DNA from: Neonectria sp. B-13
Taxonomy: Eukaryota > Ascomycota > Sordariomycetes > Hypocreales > Nectriaceae
DNA: 64,000 nt
Assembly (NCBI GenBank): GCA_002682825.1
Contig: NOKP01000019.1
Location: 186,001-250,000 of the forward strand
Direction: 5' to 3'
Position 1 is the first letter of the stretch, and every line of letters begins with the position of its first letter. The notes under the pieces were generated by a model. That model made no database searches and was not told where the DNA came from. It was given only the letters and a program-made list of their open reading frames with translations. The translations under genes were made by a program, and so were the position numbers. Below, in pieces: positions 24,090 through 33,936 of this stretch.

Positions 24090-25743
24090 GGTGGGAAGAA
24101 GCAAGTTGATGAGAGGCTAGTGGACAAGGTACTTGAGTAAAAAGGCGTGTCAACAAATGATTCAAAGACGTTTATAAAGGGGCTGAGTGAAGCAGAGAAT
24201 CCCATACTAAAAGCCCGTGGAAAAGCACTCTAGCAGGGCATCCGGAAGCATTTATCTCTGTTAGGCATGTAAAATGACATTCTCTCTATAGTTTCCATCT
24301 TCAGTAGCAGTTGCTATCCATCCATGGTGATGAGCACGGACCGAATACCTGGGCAGACTGTATCCGGGCTTGGCCAGTGTAATGCGTGGAAAGGGGGGAT
24401 ACCTGATGAGGAATCAGCATTCGACAACGTGTTGGTTAAACGTCTTAGTTCCGCGGCCTGTCATGCGATACGAGATGAAGGTCGGGAGCTGCAACATGTG
24501 GTTCGTTTGTAGAGGATAGACAGCTCAGTGACAGAGCACAATGGAGGGAGGTGTCGGATGGTCCAACAAGAAGTCCGCTAGTGGAAGCCATGCCGAGGCA
24601 GACACGCACGATTCCTCACATTGGAAGCCATCATATGATATCGGGCCGAAGAGCTAGAGCCCGGGTAACCAAGTTAAGCTTAACAGTCATGTGTAGATGC
24701 TCTGAGATAATTAGCATGGGTTGAGCCGGGGGAGGACCAACAACAGGGGAGGACCAACAACAGGGGAGGACCAACAACAGGGGAGGACCAACAACAAGGG
24801 AGGGCAAACAACGGCCAAGAAGTCATGTACTCTGCGAGGTGACCCAAACCCGCCATTCTATTGACCATGACCAATTGTCTAACATCCGTCGGCCCGGCCC
24901 GATCCATCCTCTCAGTCCCAGAATTTTTGCCAGCTCACTACAATGAAGTTCAGTTCTCCCCCTCCACCACCACGACCTCTGCGACCCTGGCTAGTACTTA
25001 CTACTACGACCAGATTCCGGTTGAAGAGATGGACTGGTGAATGATGTGATGTTGGTTGATTAATCGTGTATGATGTGACTATGCGGGCGGAGGTTTCATC
25101 CGGCCACATGCGCTCGCTGACCTCGGAAAGAAAGCTGGGCCTCCGTATTACCAGCTTAGGCAGTTCAATTAGAATTGAAATAAAAGTCTCATTAGGTTTA
25201 TGTCTGAACGAGGCGTATACGAGGCACACACTTGATGTGGACGGTTTCTTTGATTATCAAGAAGCATTGTGGGCAAGCTTCAACATTATCAGCGCTGTCG
25301 ATCTCCTCATTCAGAGTCGTAGTGACCCCACACCGAGGTATAATGGGCAATGAGCTATTTAAAAGTACCGGGGCAAGTAGAGTAACTCTCATGGGGTTGA
25401 CCTCGACCCATACCGTACATGCTGGGGCCTTTTGTTTGTTTTTGGATGGGAATAGTCGACCATGTGCGCCGGTCATGAGCGCATCTGGTGAAGCCCACAG
25501 AGCTCTAATGGTCTGTTTGATGACTTCAGACCATATGGAAACTGAAGTTAATGGGCGTGCTGCCAGAAGCGGTGCATTTTGTTCCTCATATTGCTAGTTA
25601 TCCTCAATCTCCTCCTCACACCCCAGGCCATCATCTATAAGAAGCCTTTTCTTTCCCATGGACACATATTGTGTAACTGTAACTCACCTCCATTGTCAAG
25701 GCCAATACTACCAATACACTGGATCACTTCAAGTCTGATCATT
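24090..25743. promoter_or_regulatory. Shared divergent promoter of chitinase-subtilase and LysM genes
   Basis: The 1.65-kb space separates two head-to-head chitin-binding genes, so regulatory sites for both should lie here. It holds the 17-bp tandem repeat described separately. I see no convincing gene inside; frames at 25066-25597 are short and featureless. Co-regulation is an inference from the arrangement, which is known for group-C chitinase and LysM genes in other fungi. Confidence 0.55.
24729..24796 (+). repeat. 17-bp tandem repeat, four perfect copies
   Basis: The unit GGGGAGGACCAACAACA is repeated four times without change, followed by a diverged partial copy to about 24812 (AGGGAGGGCAAACAAC). 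It lies about 640 bp upstream of the chitinase ATG and 950 bp upstream of the LysM ATG. Each copy contains GGGGAGG, similar in composition to stress-type C4/STRE-like zinc-finger sites (CCCCT on the other strand is close but not exact). Confidence 0.9.
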
Positions 25744-27174
25744 ATGATCAAATCTTCTATTTTCCTAGCGGGCGTCTTGGCCCTTGCTATCCATCATGTG
25801 GAAGGTCGCCCGTACCATGGGAATACCACCACAGCGGCAGCCACATCGACAGGCTCAGCAGGCGACGTACATGTCATGGATGCGACTCCCAATATGCCGT
25901 TCGACCCTAACACTGACCCAAACTGCTCATGGTGGTGGGATAATGATGGCTCTATATCATGTAAGGATATGCCGAGAGAATGGGGCATTACTCTCGCCGA
26001 CTTTGTAAGATGGGTAAGTTCATGCTGGCTGAACTGATGATACTGATACTGACTGTTTTGCAACAAGAACCCTTCCCTTACCTCGGACTGTGGGAACTAT
26101 ATCACAGGCAAATCATATTGCGTTGAGGGCTCCGCATCCAGCGACCCTCCATCTGTTACCACAGACACGGATAAGCCCACCAATACCGGCAATGGCATCT
26201 CAACCCCTACGCCTACGCAACCTGATATGGTGGGCAACTGCAACAAGTTCTACCTCGTTAAGACGGGCGACTCCTGTGATGGCATTGCATCCAAGAATGG
26301 TATTCCGTCGCAGCAGCTCTTGAAGTGGAATCCGTCGGTTGGCTCTACTTGTACCGGCCTATGGGCTAATGCTTATGTCTGCATCGGTATCATCGGCGGC
26401 TCGACGACGACTTCTACAAAGCATCCGACAACCACGGCCGGTAATGGCATCTCAACGCCCACGCCCACACAGCCCGGCATGGTCAATAACTGCAACAAGT
26501 TCTATCTTGTCAAGTCAGGCGATTCGTGTGCCAACATTGCCTCCAAGAACAGTATCACACAGGCGCAATTTCTAAAGTGGAATCCGTCCGTTGGTTCTAC
26601 CTGTACCGGCCTGTGGGCTAATGCCTATGTCTGCATCGGAGTTATCGGTGGCTCGACGATGACTTCTACAAAGAGACCGACTACCACGACTCGGGCTCCG
26701 ACGACCACCAAGGGCAACGGCGTCACAACTCCGACGCCCACGCAGCCCGGCATGGTGAGCAACTGCAACAAGTTCTACTTTGTCAAGTCCGGCGATATCT
26801 GCGATACCATCGCGTCCAAGAATGGCATCACGCCAGCGCAGTTCCGAGCGTGGAATCCCTCGGTGGCATCAGACTGTTCCGGTCTCTGGGCCAATGCATA
26901 CGTCTGCATCGGTCGTATCGGCACCTCGCCGACTACTACCTCCAAGCCGACGACCACCACGAAGGGCAACGGCGTCACAACACCAACGCCCACGCAAGCC
27001 AACATGGTGAAGAACTGTAAGAAGTTCCATCTAGTCGCAACCGGCGACACATGCGCCTCTATCGCTAAAAAGTACACCATCACCGCCGCTAATTTCATCA
27101 AATGGAATCCGGCCGCAAAGTCTGACTGCACTGGGCTCTGGGCAAAGACGTATGCATGCGTCGGGCTTATCTAA
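25744..27174 (+). CDS. Secreted protein with five LysM domains
   Basis: Two exons, 25744-26013 and 26068-27174, encode 458 residues. A signal peptide (MIKSSIFLAGVLALAIHHVEG) is followed by a divergent first LysM (about 53-112) and four clear LysM modules (about 146-196, 230-280, 321-371, 405-456), each of the form NCxKFxxVxxGDxC...FxxWNP...C.GLWAxxYxCxG. Thr/Pro-rich linkers with TPTPTQP separate them. LysM binds chitin or its oligomers outside the cell. With no catalytic domain, this fits LysM proteins that shield hyphal chitin or sequester chitin fragments. Divergent placement beside a GH18-LysM chitinase supports a joint role in chitin handling. Modules 2 and 3 are nearly identical at the DNA level, so one is a recent copy. 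No toxin function is implied. Confidence 0.92.
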
Positions 27175-27649
27175 ATTGTCTTGTTCTTCTTTTATTTTCC
27201 CTCTCTTTTTCTGGGGGCATGTTTGACGCATGGAGGGCGAGCTGACTGAGGCCGCTGCAACAAGCTTCTCGGTGTTTCTTCTAATTAAGTCACCTCCTAT
27301 ACACGGTTATGGCTAAGTATGTACTCTAACGACTTAATAATATAGAAGAATAACAATGCTAAAGACAAGCTCTTTCTTTTCATAGGTAAATTTTAGTAAT
27401 ACTATAAATATATACTATAGTATTATTACTTTAGAACTAATATTAGTTCTATAATTGTTAGTCCTTTCATAAATGGTGAATAATATAAGGAATAAGTAGG
27501 ATTATAAGACAATCTTATAATAGCTTTCTAGAATTAAATCTATTGTAGTCCTACTAGTTATGGCCACCTGATCCTAACCCGGGCTGTAACAATAATAGGG
27601 GGCAAAAGTAGCCAAAATCATTCTATTTTTACAGACTAAACATCATTTT
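27175..27649. other. AT-rich intergenic stretch
   Basis: Between the LysM gene and the next convergent gene the sequence turns very AT-rich (about 27300-27640), with runs such as TATAAATATATACTATAGTA. This may be the decayed remnant of a repeat, perhaps the body of the tRNA-like element that follows, but no ends or coding capacity are visible. Confidence 0.5.
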
Positions 27650-27719
27650 ATCTCATCTTAGATTCGAACTAAGATCTAGATATTAAAAGGATTCGGCTCT
27701 ACCATTAGCCTGGGGAGAT
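27650..27719 (-). repeat. Degenerate tRNA-Lys-like element (SINE head or tRNA relic)
   Basis: On the minus strand a D-arm-like GGCTAATGGTAGAGCC, a CTTTTAAT resembling a Lys-UUU anticodon loop, and a perfect T-arm CTTAG-TTCGAAT-CTAAG lie in tRNA order and spacing. Flanks ATCTC and GAGAT could form the outer acceptor stem, but the inner pairs and the anticodon stem fail. The B box AGTTCGAATCT differs from consensus GGTTCGAATCC at both ends. It is therefore not a working tRNA; a tRNA-derived SINE head or a mutated tRNA copy fits better. Confidence 0.45.
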
Positions 27720-30637
27720 TGGAGCTCAGATATTTGGGCTGGGTTCAATCCCGAGCTCAGGTGTGGAAACTGTGTGAAATCTAGAGAAGGCCGGGTAGCC
27801 CATAGCTCCTCGTCGGCACGAAGCGTGTGGAGTTGATCTACTCTCGAGGGTAGAGAGCGTGTAGCGCCGAGGGAAGACTTTGTAGATGGATCACGGGGGT
27901 TTCCGTGATCGTTGTGGACGCGCTTCATATGGTCCCGGAGGTTCCATTGGCGGGGGAATCCATTTCCGGGTACAGCACGCTCACATCCATCAAAGATGCA
28001 AAGAAAAGGCTTTTCTCTGTGGCCATGGAGACCGTGGGCCTCACGTTCATGACGGAGCAGGCAGGCAGTCGACGAAAAGCGGGCACCCTCGCAGCACTCG
28101 GCCTTACAGCGGTAGGGCTTCAGATGGGAGTCTACGAATTTACTGTAGCAAATAAGTCAGTAACGTCGCTAAGCATAATTTAACTAGGGGGCTTCTTACT
28201 CATAGTTGCACTTGAGCTTGTCGGGCTTATGGTTGCAGCTGGGCTGTCCCTCCCAGGGGCAGTGGTAGAGCGCATCCTCATGAGGAGTGGCTTTTTTGTA
28301 GAGGTCGTGCTCCCTAGAGGGCGCATCTTCGTTTGTCTGACGTCCGGGACTCAAATAATGAGCGGGGGGTGCTGTTGAGCGAACGCCAAGGGGATTCTTG
28401 GAAAAGCTCAGTTTGAGACCCTTAACACCATTTTGAAGATGATATCCGTGGAGTTTCTGGAGGGCCTGGGTTGCAAACGCGACATCTTCAAACTCCACAA
28501 GGCACATGGGTCCATTCTGCTTGGTCCGGAAGCACATCCGCTTGTAGCCGGGCTGTTTGGAGAATATGGCTTTGAGTTCCTCTTCGGAGGTGTCAGTGGG
28601 AAGGTCGCTAACATAGAGCGTATTGCACGGCGTGTTGTTCTCAGCAGGGGTGTCCAGTGGGAGATTATGGTGGTGAAGATGCGAATCACTCGGATAGTAT
28701 AGTAACGGGTCAGAGTTCATCGTCTCATCACCATCGGTGGCATCGTCTTTGATGGAATAATATCCGGATAGTGTCGTACGCAAAGAGGCATCCTCGCTCC
28801 ATTCCAGATCGGGAAGCTCGATTGGTGGGATTGTATTGGGCTGCCGGAAGTCTCCTGGCGTATGGGACGCCTGAAGTGGCGGCCATGGATGCGAGGCGTC
28901 TTCCGTCAGTGCCGGATTTGGCGGGCTACATTGCATAGTAGACTCGATAGGATATGCTGCCACTGACTCGATATTCGCTCTCTCCTCGAGCAGCATCTTG
29001 ACGATAGTAACATGCCCGTGCATAGCGGCCAACGATAGTGGAGTCGGGCTATACGCCTGATCTTTCGCCTCAATATCAGCGCCTATGTCGAGTAGTAGCC
29101 TGACAATGGCCGTATGCCCATTCAGAGCGGCCCATGATATTGGCGTGCGGCCATAGACGGTATCTTTGGACTCGATATCAGCGCCGTTTTCGAGCAGCAG
29201 CTTAACAACAGTCACATGCCCATTTATGGCAGCCCATGATAGTGGTGTGGCGCCAACGGCTGTGCCCTTTGAGCTGACATCGGCTGTCTTCCCAGGCGAG
29301 AGGTTGATGGCGGCTTGACTTCTGGTATTAGCAGTCGCATATGACGGCACGATTGACCCCTCAGACAGAGAAAGCCCAGGCGCACATTCTTGGCCCAACT
29401 TGGATGTGATGTCTTGGAGGATCTCGTCTGCGGAGACGATGTATGCCACTCTCCCTTCCATGCTCGCGGCTACGATGAAGCCGTAGATCTGCTTGGTGTT
29501 CTGGTTAATAACAAGCGAGCCGCAGTCCCCCTCACTGACAGGATCAGTAAACTTGACTGGGTAGAACTTCGAAAACTTGTTGCTGTATGGGAGTCGCATG
29601 AGCGTGGGCCGTCCGTCTAGCCAGCCGTCCACGAGGCCGCGGGACGGCGTCGCGACCGAGACTGAGACTTGGCCGGGGATGATGTTCTGGACGTTCTGCG
29701 GCGAGACGTAAGAGAGCTCTTCATGGAAGCTTTCTCCCCCAGGGATGCAAATAAGAGCGTAGTCATGCTCTAGTGACAATATGCGGAAGTTATCAGAGGG
29801 AGGGGTTGGATGAGTCGAGTTCGGCCGCTCGAAATTATCCTCAAGCATGTTAGAGGGTGCTGCTTGTACGATGTCGTCCATGATGCCTTCGGAGTCTTTT
29901 GACGACGATAGTTCGTAGTCAAGGTCTGGCGGTGTTGCACTTCCCGCCCTCAATGGCTCCGATCCAACGTCTGATCCTGAGTCGTATGCCTCCTCTTCAG
30001 GCTCCTCTGGTGGATGAGGCATAAATATATGAGCTGGTGCGATCAAAAAGCTGTCCTGGCCGACCACGACGACGCAGCTTAGTGTCCCAGCTCGGGTGGT
30101 GTCTTCGCTGTCGTTCGTTGCGACAATCGAAAAGAGGGAGCCATTCGAGACATCACTGGCGTCGTTCGTAGTCCCCGAGGCGACGCGCCGTATCTCGAAC
30201 TTAGGGCATCCATATACCAAGTCCGTATCGGGCGCTTTTCCCTTCTTCCCAGTCATGGTGATGTTTGGTGCTTGAGGGGGCCAGTCCCACTGATCGATCT
30301 TGAGGCCAGCGTACTCCCTCAGTAGGGGACTTCGTCTGAGATGTTTCACTGCCGCCTTTCTCTGTCGTTCGGTTGAACCCGCTAGCATTACATGTGCGGC
30401 ACTGGCCTCGAGTGTCCTGCCTCGGAGAAATATATCGATAAGTAGAAGCGTCGATCGCGGAATAGAGCGGCACTGCGATATCCTTAGGCAAACCGCCTCG
30501 AGGATATTCTGGAAAGGCTCTTGGTTGGGATCCCTAATTTCCCAGCACATCAAACCATCTTGTATCCCTCTGTAGTTGCCGGCGTACTGCGCCACATCGG
30601 TGATGAAAGGGTCTTCTTCTCTCTTGAATAAGTTCAT
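27683..30637 (-). CDS. Multidomain protein: trypsin-like, ankyrin, RRM and C2H2 zinc fingers
   Basis: Two exons, 30637-28200 and 28142-27683, give 965 residues from the first in-frame ATG; the frame stays open upstream to about 30811 without ATG, so the N-terminus may be longer through an unseen exon. Domains: an N-terminal region; a trypsin-like fold with APAHIF (His203), EHDYALI (Asp292) and EGDCGSLV, where Cys372 sits at the nucleophile position; three ankyrin repeats (about 460-560); an RRM (about 669-750, TLYVSDLP and CLVEF); and a C2H2 array spanning the intron (HCPWEGQPSC, CLLRHEREAHG, WNLRDHMKRVHNDHG). The zinc fingers suggest a nuclear role; the rest suggests sensing or signalling (inference). 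The stop codon falls in a tRNA-like element. Confidence 0.8.
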
Positions 30638-31035
30638 GATAAGGGCTGAATCGGGGTCTTCGAGTAGCCACTGGATATCATTGTGAGAAGGTGGTGCCGC
30701 AGAATGAGAAAGATGATTGAAGCCGGGTTGGCTTAAGTCGAGCGGGGCAGCAGCAGAAGAATGGTTGCATATTGACGCACTGCCACCGCCAGCCTGCCCC
30801 GAGTTGGCCAATGAGATAAATGAACGTGTTAGCCAGCCTCATTTCTTGACGCAGTCAGCCCTACTCTGAAGCCGCCTGAGAGATCCGCCTTGGTTGCCTG
30901 GGTCACTAAGGTGTCTTTCAAGCCCCATTGCAAGTTTCCACCCCAACTCGGCGATGCTATTAAGTCGTCCAGTATCTTCCAACGCTTACACCAGGCCTCT
31001 TTTCTTCTATACCTTCTCTTCTAGCTAAGAATACC
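30638..31035. promoter_or_regulatory. Short divergent promoter region
   Basis: About 400 bp separates two head-to-head genes. Part of it may encode the unseen N-terminus of the minus-strand gene, since its frame stays open to about 30811. No specific operator was recognised. Confidence 0.4.
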
Positions 31036-32094
31036 ATGCCGATGGTGCAGCTGGACCATATTTGCTCCCCTATTCCTTCAGCCACCCTGCTCCATCTTGC
31101 AAATGTCTTCTGGGCGGCAAGCCCGACAGGAGGCTTCACCCCACACTCTCTCCAACCATACTCTGAGTACTATGCTGAACAATGCAAAACGTTCTACCAC
31201 ACGCTTGGGGTGAATCTTCCATTCTCAAAACACGGAGATATAATTCAGCTGGGCCAAGAGATACATCAAGGCTTGACGCGAGAGCAGGTCGTTCAAAGCC
31301 TCCAGAACAGATACCCGGCAACGACGTCAAATGCGCAGCTGGACAAAATTGAGATCATGAATGGGGCAGTTGATCTCGCTGCAAGACTGCTCCTGATGGT
31401 TGATGTGGGGAAACCGGTAAGGAACAGGATGTGGACGGGAAGAGCTTACCGGTCATGGGACGAAGGCACCATCCGCGACTTCACTGCGAGCATCTTCCCC
31501 GTGCAAAGATCAAATCGACACGATGGAATCCAACTCGACAGAGACTTCAACGCTCGCAACCTTGACGTTATCGGCGGTCTCAAGGTCGAGCTCACCAACA
31601 ACCTCCTCGACCACCTCGAAGTCGTTGATATTGAGGGCGAAACAACCATCATGATCTTCCACCACGCCTCCTTCCTCAACAACCAGGAGCAGCAGCTATT
31701 CCCGGACGGCTTCATCTGCGAAACTTTGCAGACGCTCGCACTACTCTTCCCACAGAACAAGTGGCACAAAACGAGCAAGGCTTGGTACCACAAGTACCTT
31801 GAGCCTGCCACAATGGACACGGACCTAGCTGTTCTGACGTGCGGGCCATTGACTATGACAAACATCAACGATTATAATTACTGGCATGATAGACTTGTGC
31901 GGCTGAAGCAGGTCTTTGACCAGACAAAGCCTGGGAACCTGCGCCAGTGGTGGAATGACCGGAGAGAGGGCACGCAGTGGTATGCTTTGTGGATTGCGGT
32001 TGGGCTCACGGTTTTCTTTGGGCTGGTTCAGAGTATTGAAGGGGCATTACAGGTGTACATGGCGTATCATTCCCAAGGCAAGGGCAGCGGGTAA
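31036..32094 (+). CDS. Hypothetical protein with C-terminal membrane anchor
   Basis: A single exon encodes 352 residues of no family I can name. It is soluble-looking until the end, where WYALWIAVGLTVFFGLVQSI forms one strong membrane segment followed by a short tail (ALQVYMAYHSQGKGSG), so it is probably tail-anchored. The central part contains the WTGRAYRSWDEGTIRDF region and alternating hydrophobic patches, with no catalytic motif seen. This arrangement, with an aromatic-rich approach to the membrane helix, recurs in fungal proteins of unknown function. It is transcribed divergently from the protease-ankyrin-RRM-zinc-finger gene, so the two may be co-expressed (inference). Confidence 0.7.
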   Translation: MPMVQLDHICSPIPSATLLHLANVFWAASPTGGFTPHSLQPYSEYYAEQCKTFYHTLGVNLPFSKHGDIIQLGQEIHQGLTREQVVQSLQNRYPATTSNAQLDKIEIMNGAVDLAARLLLMVDVGKPVRNRMWTGRAYRSWDEGTIRDFTASIFPVQRSNRHDGIQLDRDFNARNLDVIGGLKVELTNNLLDHLEVVDIEGETTIMIFHHASFLNNQEQQLFPDGFICETLQTLALLFPQNKWHKTSKAWYHKYLEPATMDTDLAVLTCGPLTMTNINDYNYWHDRLVRLKQVFDQTKPGNLRQWWNDRREGTQWYALWIAVGLTVFFGLVQSIEGALQVYMAYHSQGKGSG

Positions 32095-33936
32095 GTTTGA
32101 GACTTTGTGATGCAGGGATGACGGGGCCGCGAGAACTCGTTGTAGCAAAATGCAATCAAGACAGGCGATGAGAACAGTACCAATGGGCGTAAATGGAGAA
32201 TAAAATAGTAGAAGTGCGAGGAGATGAAGAAAACACGAAAAAGCGATGCCCCAAAGGAAAGGCCAAGCCAGTTAGTTGCTTGGTCAAAGCTGGTGGTTGC
32301 CCAACTTGCCCGGGTCGCATTAAGTTATCAATGTGCTACTAGGAACCTGTTGGCATAACTGCGTGTGCATTGTGCAACTGACTAAGCTAGGAAAACGGGC
32401 GCAACGGTGAGTCCCCAGGGGATCACCGTTTCGCTCGCTGCCTAACAAATCGGGCAGAAATGAGGACGGTGCTCGATCGCTGGCCTGACACACGCGAGTC
32501 CCACTAACAGAACCAGTGGCTGCCCAGGCCAGGGAACTCACTCTTTCGCTTGCTTGGTGGATCTTGGACTGACTGAGCTGAGTGGCTGGTGAAAGTGGCT
32601 GGTGAGAGTGGCGAGCTTCGCCCCATAAAGCTAGAGGAAGCTATGTCGGCTACGCCTGAGAGAGTACCACCACAGTGCGGCTGAAGCAGTGCAAGCACAC
32701 CTGCCTGCCCCACAATTCTACGTATCACGGAGCCAATTGATGATACGAAGTGCGAATACGAAGTGCGAATACGAGAGTCCTATGTACTGCGGAGCGGGCA
32801 CACACCCACTTACTTAGGTAAGGTCGAACAGCCACGACAAACTAATGCAAGCTAGTCGGCCAGACAAGTACCAACAGAAGTGACTTCTCACACTTGACAA
32901 GCCAACGAACGCCCTCCTCAGTGTTGGATGCTCATTCAGGTGCCTATCATCAGAGTTGTGACGGTTGCAAGAGAGGCGCTCACACGAGCTATGTTGGGTA
33001 GTAGAGCGAGAAGACTCATCCTAAAACCGACAACAGAGAGGGTAAATGCCCAGTGTGACATAACTTTGCTCCAGTTCATTCTGAACCGCCTCGGCGAAGG
33101 GAGCAGAGAACTATCACGATGAATATGTTGACCTACACCTAGTGAATTTTCCGGTCAATCTTCTCCTGGCAGTGGTTATATTGTACCACGATTCCTGTCA
33201 CTTGCTACAGATGGAACACACCAAGTTCGAAACCGGACTGTTGGGAAGAAAAACTGTCCTAGGCGCCTGGCTGTAGTAGAATCCTCCAGAAGCTGGATAT
33301 GTAGTAGAATAGCCCTGACTTGTCGACCTAGAGGGACATGGTCCTTGCATTGGCTGTGGTTGAGGCGAAATAAAACAAACAAAGGAAGAAGCCAGTATGG
33401 CCGGTGATAACTGTAACTTACCAATTGGTGATGGATGACATCGATGCTGTTTATCCTTTGACCCCGCACACAAGTTGCCCAAGCAGCGCATAATGAGCGT
33501 GACAGGACGTAGGACGGAGCAAGATGATAGCCTCGTTACTTCGTGGTTGAGATCCTTGAAATTCTGCGACGAAATGGCCAAACTCGATGAAGGATGTTTC
33601 GAAATTATGATGCGGCGCTTTACTTGGGGGTTTTAATTCGTCTGTCTGCACAGTCAGTGTGGTCTACAATTTAACCGGAGACCTCTTATTGGATGGCGTT
33701 GCCATGGACGTACGGTGTTGGTCGTGTTCATACACGACCAACCCTGCAGTTACTGTTGGAGCAATTCTGTTTCTATTTTGGTCCAATCCGCTCGATACCT
33801 TGCGTGGATGACCTTATGTCACTCTTTGGTGTGGCCTTACCCCGCTTTCTCGGTGTTTTCTTCTAAACACACTTGTTCCTCTTTCCCAAAGTGAGGATAT
33901 AGTCACATCCTGTGATATCGGATCACGGATGGAGCT
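32095..33936. other. intergenic, short direct repeats only
   Basis: About 1.8 kb. Near 32740-32775 the word ACGAAGTGCGAAT is repeated twice in tandem, and 32580-32615 has two copies of GTGGCTGGTGA. Frames on the minus strand (33176-33651) are open but carry no domain. The CCCH gene promoter should lie at the right end. Confidence 0.45.

Noticed and set aside
24729..24812. CRISPR-like repeats
   Set aside because: The 17-bp units are directly adjacent without spacers and the genome is eukaryotic.
17228..27174. Secondary-metabolite cluster around the regulators and oxygenase
   Set aside because: No PKS, NRPS, terpene synthase or other backbone enzyme occurs anywhere in the window.
27650..27719. 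Functional tRNA-Lys gene
   Set aside because: The anticodon stem and inner acceptor stem do not pair and the B box is mutated; only a relic is supported.
27905..28183. Open plus-strand frame of 92 codons that looks protein-like
   Set aside because: It is antisense to the C2H2 exon of the minus-strand multidomain gene, whose zinc-finger pattern is unmistakable.
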